This document shows, piece by piece, positions 18,537 to 26,302 of a stretch of DNA of 64,000 bases. The notes beneath the pieces are model-generated. The model saw only the letters and a program-made list of their open reading frames with translations. It was not told the origin of the DNA and searched no databases. Position 1 is the stretch's first letter. Every line of letters begins with the position of its first letter. A program made the position numbers and the translations under genes. This stretch comes from Neptuniibacter sp. CAU 1671 (GTDB lineage: Bacteria > Pseudomonadota > Gammaproteobacteria > Pseudomonadales > Balneatricaceae): contig NZ_JARHUE010000007.1 of NCBI RefSeq assembly GCF_029222905.1, positions 1 to 64,000 on the forward strand, given 5' to 3'.

Positions 18537-18907
18537 ATCCATACTCCCGAAATCAGGACTGCTACTGCAGCCAGGCCCAAGGTTACTTTGGCAGCAGCGC
18601 GGCCGCTTTCCAGCTCTTCACAGTGGCCAAAGTCCATCACCAGGTGTTTGATACCCGCGAAGAAGTGATACAGCAGTGCCGATACCATTCCCCACGCAAT
18701 CAGCTTCGCAAAGAAGCCATTTTCAAACATATCAACGGCAGCATTGAAACCTTCTTCAGATTCCAGTGACAAACCCAGTGCATACAGGGCAAAAACAGCT
18801 CCAAAAAACAGGGCCACGCCTGTTGCGCGGTGCAGAATGGAAGTGATCGCCGGTAGCGGCTGTTTGATAGTTCGAAGATCTAAATTTACAGGTCTTTTCT
18901 TGTTCAC
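18530..18907 (-). CDS. sdhC: Succinate dehydrogenase cytochrome b556 subunit SdhC
   Basis: 125 residues, starting MNKKRPVNLDLRTIKQPLPA as in gammaproteobacterial SdhC. Three transmembrane helices. SILHRATGVALFF (about 23-35) holds the conserved quinone-site S and R, and the heme-binding H lies in YHFFAGIKHLVMD. First gene of sdhCDAB, with the promoter about 140 nt upstream and gltA diverging. Confidence 0.95.
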   Translation of the reverse strand: MNKKRPVNLDLRTIKQPLPAITSILHRATGVALFFGAVFALYALGLSLESEEGFNAAVDMFENGFFAKLIAWGMVSALLYHFFAGIKHLVMDFGHCEELESGRAAAKVTLGLAAVAVLISGVWIW

Positions 18908-18993
18908 GGCTCTTGTTCACACTTTGCGGCCCCTTTGCAGGGCTCGGTTGCTCGGAAGTGTTCGAGAAGATAAGTACCTCGCTCTCAAAGTCC

Positions 18994-19010
18994 AATTTGT
19001 GGCACAAATT
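18994..19010. promoter_or_regulatory. Perfect 17-nt palindrome in the sdh leader (operator candidate)
   Basis: AATTTGTGgCACAAATT has two perfect 8-bp arms around a single base. It lies about 35-50 nt downstream of the predicted sdh start point, suiting a roadblock repressor. The TTGTG/CACAA core resembles CRP half-sites, but the spacing is wrong for CRP or FNR. Confidence 0.5.
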
Positions 19011-19047
19011 CAACTAAACCCATGCCCAGACTGAACTTCGGCGTGAG

Positions 19048-19076
19048 AGTATAAGCATTTAACTGTCACAATACAA
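19048..19076 (-). promoter_or_regulatory. Sigma70-like promoter of sdhCDAB
   Basis: Minus strand TTGTAT (19076-19071), 17-nt spacer, TATACT (19053-19048, 5 of 6). The start point would be near 19041, giving a leader of about 134 nt. Confidence 0.6.
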
Positions 19077-19239
19077 CGCGACCCCGGGCAGCCTACGTCT
19101 ATTGTCTAGTGCGTTAGTCACACAACCTCAGTGCTAAACTCACATCTCTAATGAATTAGAACTAAATGTGTATTCCGCTGGTTTAGCAACTTGTTACATA
19201 TTGTTGCGATGCAGTAATATGGAACGGACATACGTCTGA

Positions 19240-19267
19240 TTGACAAACGATTTTCACACCCTATATT
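19240..19267 (+). promoter_or_regulatory. Strong sigma70 promoter of gltA
   Basis: TTGACA (19240-19245), 16-nt spacer, TATATT (19262-19267). Near-consensus, with a predicted start about 80 nt before the gltA ATG. Confidence 0.75.
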
Positions 19268-19301
19268 GGGTGGGTCCAATTACCGGGCCAAGACTCTTAG
19301 A

Positions 19302-19321
19302 TATGACTCAAAGAAGTCATA
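19302..19321 (+). other. Hairpin in the gltA 5' leader
   Basis: TATGACT and AGTCATA form a 7-bp stem around CAAAGA, about 20 nt upstream of the ribosome binding site (TAGGAG, 19341-19346). The role is unknown. Confidence 0.4.
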
Positions 19322-19353
19322 AACGCATTAAAACAAATGATAGGAGCCGATTA

Positions 19354-20631
19354 ATGGCTGAGAAGATAGCACGACTGACGGTCGACGGCCTTGAGGGAGT
19401 AATTGAACTTCCCGTATATTCTGGCACAGCCGGTCCTGATGTGATCGATGTTCGCCCCCTGACCGGTAAGGGTCTGTTTACATACGATCCGGGTTTTGTT
19501 TCCACCGCGGCTTGCGACTCCAGCATTACTTATATCGACGGTGCCAAAGGCATTTTGCTTCATCGCGGTTACCCGATCGACCAGCTGGCTGAAAAGTCCG
19601 ACTATATGGAAGTCTGTTACCTGCTGCTGAACGGCGAACTGCCTGATGCAGAGCAGAAAAAGGCTTTTGTAAACACCATCAGCAACCACACCATGGTGCA
19701 TGAGCAACTGAGCCACTTCTTTAATGGCTTCCGTCGTGATGCACACCCAATGGCTATCCTGTGTGGTGTAGTAGGCGCCCTGTCCGCTTTCTACCACGAC
19801 TCTTTGGATATCGACAACGAACACCACCGCAACGTTTGCGCCTACCGCCTGGTAGCCAAAATGCCAACCTTGGCTGCGATGTGTTTCAAATACTCCAGCG
19901 GACAGCCATTCATGTACCCGCGTAACGATCTGAGTTATGCCGGTAACTTCCTGTACATGATGTTTGGTACGCCGTGCGAAGAGTATCACGTGAACCCAAT
20001 CCTGGAACGCGCAATGGACCGTATTTTTGTCCTGCACGCTGACCACGAACAGAACGCTTCCACCTCTACTGTGCGTCTGGCTGGCTCTTCCGGTGCCAAC
20101 CCGTTCGCCTGTATCGCTTCCGGTATCGCAGCCCTGTGGGGTCCTGCTCACGGCGGCGCTAACGAAGCAGTTCTGACCATGCTGGAAGAGATCGGCGATG
20201 AGTCTCGCATTGAAGAGTTCGTTGCCAAAGCAAAAGATCCTAACGACTCTTTCCGTCTGATGGGCTTTGGTCACCGCGTCTACCGTAACTTTGACCCTCG
20301 CGCCAAGGTTATGAAACAGACCTGTGACGAAGTACTGCACGAACTGGGCATTGATGATGATCCACTGCTGAAGATCGCCAAGCGCCTGGAGCAGATCGCA
20401 CTGGAAGACGAATACTTCGTTGAGCGTAAACTGTATCCAAACGTAGACTTCTATTCCGGTATCATCCTGAAGGCCATCGGTATTCCTACCAACATGTTTA
20501 CCGTAATCTTCGCGCTGTCCCGTACTATCGGCTGGATCTCTCACTGGAACGAGTTCCACAGCAGCCCGAACAAAATCGGTCGTCCACGTCAGCTGTACCT
20601 GGGCCACACCCAGCGCGACTACCCTGCCTGA
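19354..20631 (+). CDS. gltA: Citrate synthase (type II, hexameric)
   Basis: 425 residues from [12 protein letters not shown]. Condenses acetyl-CoA and oxaloacetate at the entry of the TCA cycle. The active-site histidines lie in [12 protein letters not shown] (near 300) and [13 protein letters not shown] (near 340), and the catalytic aspartate is in VDFYSGIIL. The N-terminal beta domain with HRGYPID and the length fit the NADH-sensitive Gram-negative type. ATG at 19354 has TAGGAG 7 nt upstream; a longer in-frame reading starts inside the promoter. Divergent from sdhC, so TCA entry and SDH share one control region. Confidence 0.97.
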   Translation: MAEKIARLTVDGLEGVIELPVYSGTAGPDVIDVRPLTGKGLFTYDPGFVSTAACDSSITYIDGAKGILLHRGYPIDQLAEKSDYMEVCYLLLNGELPDAEQKKAFVNTISNHTMVHEQLSHFFNGFRRDAHPMAILCGVVGALSAFYHDSLDIDNEHHRNVCAYRLVAKMPTLAAMCFKYSSGQPFMYPRNDLSYAGNFLYMMFGTPCEEYHVNPILERAMDRIFVLHADHEQNASTSTVRLAGSSGANPFACIASGIAALWGPAHGGANEAVLTMLEEIGDESRIEEFVAKAKDPNDSFRLMGFGHRVYRNFDPRAKVMKQTCDEVLHELGIDDDPLLKIAKRLEQIALEDEYFVERKLYPNVDFYSGIILKAIGIPTNMFTVIFALSRTIGWISHWNEFHSSPNKIGRPRQLYLGHTQRDYPA

Positions 20632-20644
20632 TCCGACTGAACAA

Positions 20645-20672
20645 CAAAAACCGCCCTTGGGGCGGTTTTTTT
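20645..20672 (+). terminator. Intrinsic terminator of gltA
   Basis: AAAAACCGCCC-TT-GGGGCGGTTTTTTT, starting about 14 nt after the gltA stop. Confidence 0.92.
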
Positions 20673-20718
20673 ATGCCTGTCATCTATCCCGCAAATCGAC
20701 CTTGCCAATATCAAAGCA

Positions 20719-20748
20719 CAAAAAAGCCGGGCTAAGCCCGGCTTTTTA
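20719..20748. terminator. Bidirectional terminator, chiefly for amtB
   Basis: AAAAAAGCCGGGC-TAA-GCCCGGCTTTTT is symmetrical, with A- and T-tracts on both sides. It ends the convergent amtB transcript and backs up the gltA terminator. Confidence 0.92.
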
Positions 20749-20759
20749 TCAGATGCTGA

Positions 20760-21968
20760 TCAGTCAGCATTCACGGATTCTATCTTGTGGATACTCAGGT
20801 CAGCGCCGTCATATTCCTCTTCATCCGACAGACGCAGGCCAACCACCGCTTTCACAATGCCATAGACCAGCGCACCACCCACCAGAGCCACCACAACGCC
20901 TGCAACGGAGCCGATCAGCTGAGACATAAAGCTGACTCCTCCCAGGCCTCCCAGCACCTCAGAACCAAAGATACCGGCAGCAATACCACCCCAGACACCA
21001 CACACACCGTGCAGCGGCCAGACACCCAGCACATCGTCAACTTTGAGACGATTCTGCTGATAGGTAAACAGCAACACAAAAATGGCACCCGCAATCGCAC
21101 CCACAACCAGAGAACCCATCGGATGCATCACATCAGAACCTGCACAGACCGCCACCAGACCGGCCAGCGGGCCGTTATGGATAAAACCGGGGTCGTTTTT
21201 ACCCAGCAGCAACGCGGTGATAATGCCGCCCACCATCGCCATCAGAGTATTCACAGCCACCAGACCAGAGATACCGTCCATTGTCTGCGCAGACATCACG
21301 TTAAAACCAAACCAGCCAATGCAGAGAATCCAGGCACCCAGAGCCAGGAACGGAATGTTTGACGGCGGGAATGCCACCAGCTTGCCGCTTTTATAACGAC
21401 CATTACGAATACCCAGCATAATCACTGCAACCAGCGCCAGCCAACCGCCCATGCCGTGTACCACCACAGAACCGGCAAAGTCATGGAAACTGGCGCCAAA
21501 AGTGGACTCAAGCCAGGCCTGGAAACCAAAATTACCATTCCAGATAATGCCTTCAAAGAACGGATAGACCAGCGCTACAGTCAGGGTAGAAGCAATCAGA
21601 AAAGGCCAGAAACGACCACGCTCAGCGATACCGCCGGACACAATAGCCGGAATCGCAGCCGCGAACGTCATCAGGAAGAAGAACTTGACCAGCTCATAGC
21701 CGTTGCCAGCTGTCAGCTCGGCCGCGGGGGAGAAGAATGTGACGCCGTAAGCCACCCAGTAACCCACAAAGAAGTAGGCTACAGCGGAGAAACCAAAATC
21801 GGTCAGAATTTTTACCAGCGCATTCACCTGGTTTTTCTGACGGACAGTTCCCACCTCAAGAAACGCAAAGCCTGCATGCATGGCAAACACCATGATGGCA
21901 CCCATCAAGATAAAGAGGGTGTTGGAACTTTGCACCAGGGTTTCAACAGCACTGTTGATCTCTTCCAC
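20760..21968 (-). CDS. amtB: Ammonium transporter AmtB
   Basis: 402 residues, about 11 transmembrane helices, trimeric inner-membrane ammonium channel. The twin pore histidines are in VVVHGMGGWLAL and WPLHGVCGVWGG, and GGIAERGRFW and the C-terminal cytoplasmic tail that binds PII are present. The GTG at 21966-21968 is chosen because AAGGAG lies 6 nt upstream. Readings from further upstream extend into the promoter. No glnK gene is adjacent, although amtB is usually paired with one. An NtrC-like palindrome 55-69 nt upstream suggests nitrogen control. Confidence 0.95.
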   Translation of the reverse strand: MEEINSAVETLVQSSNTLFILMGAIMVFAMHAGFAFLEVGTVRQKNQVNALVKILTDFGFSAVAYFFVGYWVAYGVTFFSPAAELTAGNGYELVKFFFLMTFAAAIPAIVSGGIAERGRFWPFLIASTLTVALVYPFFEGIIWNGNFGFQAWLESTFGASFHDFAGSVVVHGMGGWLALVAVIMLGIRNGRYKSGKLVAFPPSNIPFLALGAWILCIGWFGFNVMSAQTMDGISGLVAVNTLMAMVGGIITALLLGKNDPGFIHNGPLAGLVAVCAGSDVMHPMGSLVVGAIAGAIFVLLFTYQQNRLKVDDVLGVWPLHGVCGVWGGIAAGIFGSEVLGGLGGVSFMSQLIGSVAGVVVALVGGALVYGIVKAVVGLRLSDEEEYDGADLSIHKIESVNAD

Positions 21969-22001
21969 ATTCGTCTCCTTTGACTGAATTGGCACCAAAA
22001 A

Positions 22002-22017
22002 CGCACTTTCCTCACCT
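22002..22017 (-). promoter_or_regulatory. Weak sigma54-like promoter candidate of amtB
   Basis: On the minus strand GG (22016-22015) and GC (22004-22003) are 10 nt apart, the required -24/-12 spacing, within AGGTGAGGAAAGTGCG. The bases between match the consensus poorly. Confidence 0.3.
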
Positions 22018-22022
22018 TTGAG

Positions 22023-22037
22023 GCACTAATCTAGTGC
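22023..22037. promoter_or_regulatory. NtrC-like binding site upstream of amtB
   Basis: GCACTAATCTAGTGC is GCAC-N7-GTGC with a fully palindromic flank, matching the NtrC pattern (TGCACY-N5-RGTGCA type). It is a single site close to the start, whereas many NtrC enhancers are more distant. Confidence 0.6.
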
Positions 22038-22094
22038 GATTTTGAATTGAAGCATTTTGTTATGACTGCTGCCGCGCAAAAATACGACAAAAGA

Positions 22095-22125
22095 TTTCCA
22101 TTAATATTCAAAGAATTAATGGAAA
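22095..22125 (-). terminator. Long AT-rich inverted repeat downstream of rlmKL
   Basis: TTTCCATTAAT and ATTAATGGAAA are perfect 11-bp arms around 9 nt. In rlmKL direction it is followed by TCTTTTGTCG, a poor T-tract, so termination is plausible but not certain. It could also be an operator for amtB. Confidence 0.45.
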
Positions 22126-22197
22126 ATTTCCCGGAATTTACAGCGCCCAGCAGATTTTTCGCACCAAAATAAAGCAAAAAACATGCCTTATTTATAG

Positions 22198-24357
22198 TTA
22201 TGCTTCATCTTTTTGCATAATCCGAAAACAGACATGCACTTTGGTCTGCCCTTTAAAGTCAGGATCAAGGCTCTGACCGGTAATATCGGTAACAGTAAAG
22301 TCCGATAAAGCGTCGTGATCCAGCTTGAATTGACGAAAGTTATTCGAAAAATAGAGCACACCACCGGGACGCAGAATACGCATCGCCTGCTGAATCAGCT
22401 CTACATGATCCCGTTGTACATCAAACACTCCCTGCATCCGCTTGGAGTTGGAGAATGTCGGCGGGTCGAGAAAGATCAGGTCATACGCAGGTTGTCGCTG
22501 CATATGCAGCCACTTTACACAGTCCGACTGAACCAGCTGGTGTTTTGCGCCCCCGAAACCATTCAGCTCCAGATTGCGTTTAGCCCAGTTCAGGTACGTG
22601 GCCGACATATCAACACTGGTGGTCGAACGCGCACCGCCCACGGCGGCATGTACAGACACAGAACCGGTATAGCAGAACAGGTTCAGCACATCCTTACCCG
22701 CTGACTCAGTCTGAACCCGCCGCCGCATTGCTCTGTGGTCCAGAAACAGGCCGGTATCCAGATAATCGTGCAGATTGACCAGCAAGCGGCAGCCGTGCTC
22801 AACCACTTCAAAAAAGCGATGGGACTCACCCTGCTTCTCATACTGACTGCTGCCCTGCTGGCGTTTACGCTGTTTCAGCACAATCTGTTCTGGCGAGACC
22901 TGCAATGCCACCGGCAATGCGTGCATCACATCCTGTAACCGGGAAAACGCCTTTACCGGATCAATTTTCTTGGGCGGTGCATACTCCTGTACATGCACCT
23001 GATCACCGTATATATCCACCGCCACATTGTATTCAGGCATATCCGCATCATAGAGACGGTAGGCTTCTATATTTTCCTTCTTTACCCAGCGTGCGAGCTG
23101 CTTGCGGTTTTTCTGCAGACGGTTGGCAAACATCTGAGAACTTTGATTCAGAGGTGTTGTTTCCTCTGGCTGTTCTGTGGCTTCACGCGTATCCGCCTTG
23201 TCAGCAATCGGATAGGTAACCAGTCGGCTTTCAAGCGCACCGTTAAACAGTTTGTACGTTTTATCTGCCCGCAGCCCCATCACTTTGCATAGATCCGGAT
23301 TACTGCTGAGTACCGCGGCCTGCCAGCCCGGCAGCTGCTGTTTCATAAAGTCGCCCAAATAGCGGTACAGGAACATCAACTGCTGCGTTTCGCCCAGCCG
23401 CTCCCCATAAGGCGGATTGGTGACCAGCAGGCCCACAACTTCAGGTATACGCGCCTTATTCAGATCTTCCAGACGGCAGGTTTCAAAACTGATCGCCTGC
23501 TCAACCCCTGCCCGAGCAGCATTCTGACGCGCTGCATTGAGTACCTTGGCGTCCTGATCGAAGCCATAAAACAGTGGTTTCAGCCTTGCCAGACCCTCGG
23601 CTTTTCGGGTTTCCGCCTCGGCAACCAGCCCCGTCCAGACACTCGATTTATGGCCTTTCCAGCCCTGAAAACCAAAACGTTTACGGGATAAGCCCGGTGC
23701 AATATCTGCAGCCATCATCGCCGCTTCGATTAACAACGTACCAGAGCCACACATAGGATCGATCAGTGGCATATCCTGAGACATTCTTTCCGGCCAGCCC
23801 GCACGCAGCAACACCGCCGCCGCGAGGTTTTCCTTCAGCGGCGCTTCACCAGACTGGAGCCGGTATGCCCGACGGTGCAGGCTCTCGCCCGAGAGATCAA
23901 GGCTGATGCGGGCTTTACCACGGTGCAGATAAACATTCACCCTGACATCAGGATTGACCTTGGCAATTTCAGGGCGCGAACCGGTTTGCATGCGGATCTG
24001 GTCAACGATCGCATCCTTGACCTTCAGCGCACCAAAATGTGTGTTAGAGATCCCCTCTGACCGACCGTTGAAATCGATCAGCAGACTGCCGCTACTATTA
24101 ATATGATCCAGCCAGCTGATCGCCTGCACACCATCATAAAGTTCATCAGCGGTCTGAGCCGGGCACTCATGTAACGGCATCAGGACCCGGTTTGCCAGTC
24201 GGGACCAAAGACAGATCTGGTACGCCGCCTCAAGACCACCCTGCCCTTCAACGCCGGCCACGGTTTGGCGAAGCTCAGTCAGCCCCAGATTTTCAAGCTC
24301 TTCCTGCAGGAGAAGTTCCAAACCTTTTGGGCAGGTAACAAAGAGGGTACCGGTCAT
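22198..24357 (-). CDS. rlmKL: Bifunctional 23S rRNA methyltransferase RlmKL (m2G2445/m7G2069)
   Basis: 719 residues, the full fused length. An N-terminal THUMP RNA-binding domain (about 1-155) is followed by the RlmL methyltransferase with MCGSGTLLIEAA and NPPYGERLG (m2G2445), and a C-terminal RlmK methyltransferase with LNLFCYTGSVSVHAA and DPPTFSNSKRM (m7G2069). Both catalytic motifs are intact. It acts on the peptidyl transferase region of 23S rRNA during 50S assembly. Monocistronic, diverging from rmf. Confidence 0.95.
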   Translation of the reverse strand: MTGTLFVTCPKGLELLLQEELENLGLTELRQTVAGVEGQGGLEAAYQICLWSRLANRVLMPLHECPAQTADELYDGVQAISWLDHINSSGSLLIDFNGRSEGISNTHFGALKVKDAIVDQIRMQTGSRPEIAKVNPDVRVNVYLHRGKARISLDLSGESLHRRAYRLQSGEAPLKENLAAAVLLRAGWPERMSQDMPLIDPMCGSGTLLIEAAMMAADIAPGLSRKRFGFQGWKGHKSSVWTGLVAEAETRKAEGLARLKPLFYGFDQDAKVLNAARQNAARAGVEQAISFETCRLEDLNKARIPEVVGLLVTNPPYGERLGETQQLMFLYRYLGDFMKQQLPGWQAAVLSSNPDLCKVMGLRADKTYKLFNGALESRLVTYPIADKADTREATEQPEETTPLNQSSQMFANRLQKNRKQLARWVKKENIEAYRLYDADMPEYNVAVDIYGDQVHVQEYAPPKKIDPVKAFSRLQDVMHALPVALQVSPEQIVLKQRKRQQGSSQYEKQGESHRFFEVVEHGCRLLVNLHDYLDTGLFLDHRAMRRRVQTESAGKDVLNLFCYTGSVSVHAAVGGARSTTSVDMSATYLNWAKRNLELNGFGGAKHQLVQSDCVKWLHMQRQPAYDLIFLDPPTFSNSKRMQGVFDVQRDHVELIQQAMRILRPGGVLYFSNNFRQFKLDHDALSDFTVTDITGQSLDPDFKGQTKVHVCFRIMQKDEA

Positions 24358-24402
24358 AATCAGTTCCTGTTCAGGTCTAATTCAGCTAGACCATAAAGCG
24401 TG

Positions 24403-24509
24403 TATTACAAATGAAAAATCTTCACTCTTTGCAACAAGACGGAGTAAAGAAGCTAAGCCAATGAATGCATTCCATTTTTAAAATGATGCATGTGAAGATT
24501 TATTACAAA
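24403..24509. repeat. Small inverted-repeat unit flanked by 9-bp direct repeats (MITE-like)
   Basis: TATTACAAA occurs at 24403-24411 and 24501-24509. Between these copies AAATCTTCAC (24416-24425) and GTGAAGATTT (24492-24501) form a 10-bp inverted repeat, and the centre contains the palindromes GAATGCATTC and CATTTTTAAAATG. A short foldable unit bordered by a putative 9-bp target duplication resembles a miniature transposable element, although the left repeat is 4 nt from its border. Confidence 0.4.
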
Positions 24510-24538
24510 CAGATGTCAGATAGCCATTATCAATCGCT

Positions 24539-24636
24539 TTGACAGCGTTTTTTCGTTATCAATAGAGGTCTGCCCTTCGATTTTTTCAACCGTTCGGGCA
24601 GGTTACCAGTGGTTCTTCTGTCTCAATGAACCACTG
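24539..24636 (+). promoter_or_regulatory. rmf promoter candidate and structured 5' leader
   Basis: TTGACA at 24539-24544 has only a poor -10 (AATAGA) at 16-nt spacing. Downstream are two stable hairpins: CTGCCC/GGGCAG (24570-24601) and a perfect 9-bp CAGTGGTTC/GAACCACTG with a 12-nt loop (24607-24636), both before the rmf start codon. rmf mRNA is known to be unusually stable in stationary phase, and these stems may contribute. Confidence 0.5.
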
Positions 24637-24671
24637 CTCTCCAAAACTAAAGAACAGAGAGGCTAGACCTT

Positions 24672-24878
24672 ATGAAGAGACAAAAACGCAGCCGTACTAC
24701 CACCCTGTTTAACCGTGGCTTCCAGGCCGGCCTGAGTGGCAAATCACGGGATCTTTGTCCCGTTAACACCGCTGATCTCAGAAGCCACTGGATGAGTGGT
24801 TGGCGCCAGGGGCGTGAAGCGCACTGGAGCGGTATGGACGGCGTTTCAGCCATTCAGGCTGACCCCGCATTACATTAG
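24672..24878 (+). CDS. rmf: Ribosome modulation factor
   Basis: 68 residues beginning MKRQKRSRTTTLFNRGFQAGLSGKS-type, with CPVNTADLRSHWMSGWRQGRE matching the RMF core (E. coli reads MKRQKR..RGYQAGIAGRS..CP..RSQWLGGWRE). RMF dimerises 70S ribosomes into inactive 100S particles in stationary phase. It is slightly longer than the E. coli 55 residues because of a C-terminal tail. The terminator at 24902 follows immediately. Confidence 0.95.
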   Translation: MKRQKRSRTTTLFNRGFQAGLSGKSRDLCPVNTADLRSHWMSGWRQGREAHWSGMDGVSAIQADPALH

Positions 24879-24901
24879 TCAATTCTCTCGATTGTGTAAT
24901 G

Positions 24902-24927
24902 GAAAAGGCTCCTCAGGGAGCCTTTTC
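24902..24927. terminator. Bidirectional terminator between rmf and pyrD
   Basis: AAAAGGCTCC-TCA-GGGAGCCTTTT, symmetrical, between two convergent stop codons (24878 and 24936). Confidence 0.9.
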
Positions 24928-24935
24928 CTTATCTG

Positions 24936-25967
24936 TTACACGCTCAATCTTAACTGTTGAATAGCCCGCACCGATTCGACCACCAGTTTAGGGCCACGGT
25001 AGATAAATCCACTGTAGATCTGTACCAGACTCGCGCCGGCTTCAATCTTTTCAGCCGCATCGAAGCCTTCGGTAATGCCGCCGACACCGATAATGGGCAG
25101 GTCGCCTTCAAGCGCTTCAGCCAGCGAGCGAATCACCCGGGTAGAACGGTTGCGCAGGGGTGCTCCGGACAAACCACCCTCTTCGTTGCCATGTTCTGCC
25201 CGCTCCACACCTTCACGTGACAGGGTGGTATTGGTCGCAATTACACCATCAATGGCATAGGCACGCAGGGCTGCCGCCACCAGTTGCAGTTCCTCTTCGC
25301 TCATATCTGGCGCGATTTTCACTGCAATCGGCACATACCGCTCGTGAATCATCGCCAGTTTGGCCTGCTCTGTCTTCAGCGCGTCCAGCAAGCTGTTGAG
25401 GGAGTCACCATATTGCAGAGTGCGCAGGCCCGGCGTATTCGGCGAGGAGATATTCACCGTAATATAGGAAGCTCGCGGATACACTTTACGCAGACAGTAG
25501 AGGTAATCCTCGTTGGCTTTTTCGTTCGGGGTATCTTTGTTCTTACCAATATTGATACCAAGGATGCCTTTATACTGCTGCTTGTCGAGATTTTTCAGCA
25601 GTACATCAACCCCCTGGTTATTGAATCCCATGCGGTTAATGATCGCCTGCTGCTCCGGCAACCGGAAAATACGTGGCTTTGGATTACCTGCCTGAGGTCG
25701 GGGTGTAACGGTACCCACTTCCACAAAACCAAACCCCATGGCCGCCAGACCGTCCACAGCAATGCCGTTTTTATCCAGACCTGCTGCCAGACCGACGCGG
25801 TTTGGAAACGTCAGCCCCATCACTTCAACCGGGTCAGCCAATTGCTGTGAACCCAGCAGGCGATGCAAGCCCAGCATGGCCGCCACATTCATTGAGCTCA
25901 GGGCAACGTCATGGGACAGCTCAGGGTCCATCTGGAACATCAGCGAACGGGCAAGAGAATAAAACAT
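24936..25967 (-). CDS. pyrD: Dihydroorotate dehydrogenase, quinone-dependent (class 2)
   Basis: 343 residues. Oxidises dihydroorotate to orotate in pyrimidine synthesis, passing electrons to the quinone pool at the inner membrane. The N-terminal amphipathic extension ([20 protein letters not shown]) is specific to class 2. FMN and active-site motifs are [27 protein letters not shown] with the catalytic serine, [10 protein letters not shown] and [11 protein letters not shown]. Monocistronic. Confidence 0.97.
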   Translation of the reverse strand: MFYSLARSLMFQMDPELSHDVALSSMNVAAMLGLHRLLGSQQLADPVEVMGLTFPNRVGLAAGLDKNGIAVDGLAAMGFGFVEVGTVTPRPQAGNPKPRIFRLPEQQAIINRMGFNNQGVDVLLKNLDKQQYKGILGINIGKNKDTPNEKANEDYLYCLRKVYPRASYITVNISSPNTPGLRTLQYGDSLNSLLDALKTEQAKLAMIHERYVPIAVKIAPDMSEEELQLVAAALRAYAIDGVIATNTTLSREGVERAEHGNEEGGLSGAPLRNRSTRVIRSLAEALEGDLPIIGVGGITEGFDAAEKIEAGASLVQIYSGFIYRGPKLVVESVRAIQQLRLSV

Positions 25968-26057
25968 GCAGGTGATCCAATCGGCAAATTTGCTGCGATT
26001 ATAGGCGAGCCCCCCCCAGAATCATAGGGCGGACGCAGGCGGTTGCAGCTGAGAATA

Positions 26058-26276
26058 TCAGCGTTTTTCGATTTTCTGATACCGCCCCTGTTCATCAAAC
26101 AGGATACGAAAGCGGCCATGAATACCGTCATGCAACAGATAGGGCCGCAGAATCTGCGCCGGGAAACGCACATTACGCCCGTCAGTGGCCTGCGCCAGAA
26201 CCTCTTTGGCAACACCCTGGTAAAGTTGCAGGTAACTCTCTGCCGATATATGCAGATCTACGTCGATATGGGGCAT
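26058..26276 (-). CDS. DUF2835 family protein
   Basis: 72 residues. ISAESYLQLYQGVAKEVLAQ followed by GRNVRFPAQILRPYLLHDGIHGRFRILFDEQG is the DUF2835 pattern (small beta-rich protein, RPF/RPY-x5-GIxGRF). No function is known. It starts 26 bp after the gdhB stop codon and probably rides on the gdhB transcript. Confidence 0.85.
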   Translation of the reverse strand: MPHIDVDLHISAESYLQLYQGVAKEVLAQATDGRNVRFPAQILRPYLLHDGIHGRFRILFDEQGRYQKIEKR

Positions 26277-26302
26277 CGGTCACTCCATCAAGCCCCATAT
26301 TA

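Larger units (their letters stand above)
18908..19353. promoter_or_regulatory. Divergent sdhC-gltA regulatory region
   Basis: A 446-bp gap without a gene. It holds an sdh promoter (19048-19076), a 17-nt palindrome in the sdh leader (18994-19010), the gltA promoter (19240-19267) and a hairpin in the gltA leader (19302-19321). An in-frame extension of gltA back to 19240 overlaps its own promoter and is not translated sequence. The sdh leader is about 130 nt long and contains no ORF with a ribosome binding site. Confidence 0.8.

Noticed and set aside
19240-19353. N-terminal extension of citrate synthase by 38 codons
   Set aside because: It overlaps the gltA -35/-10 promoter elements, and the ATG at 19354 has a proper ribosome binding site and matches the family start.
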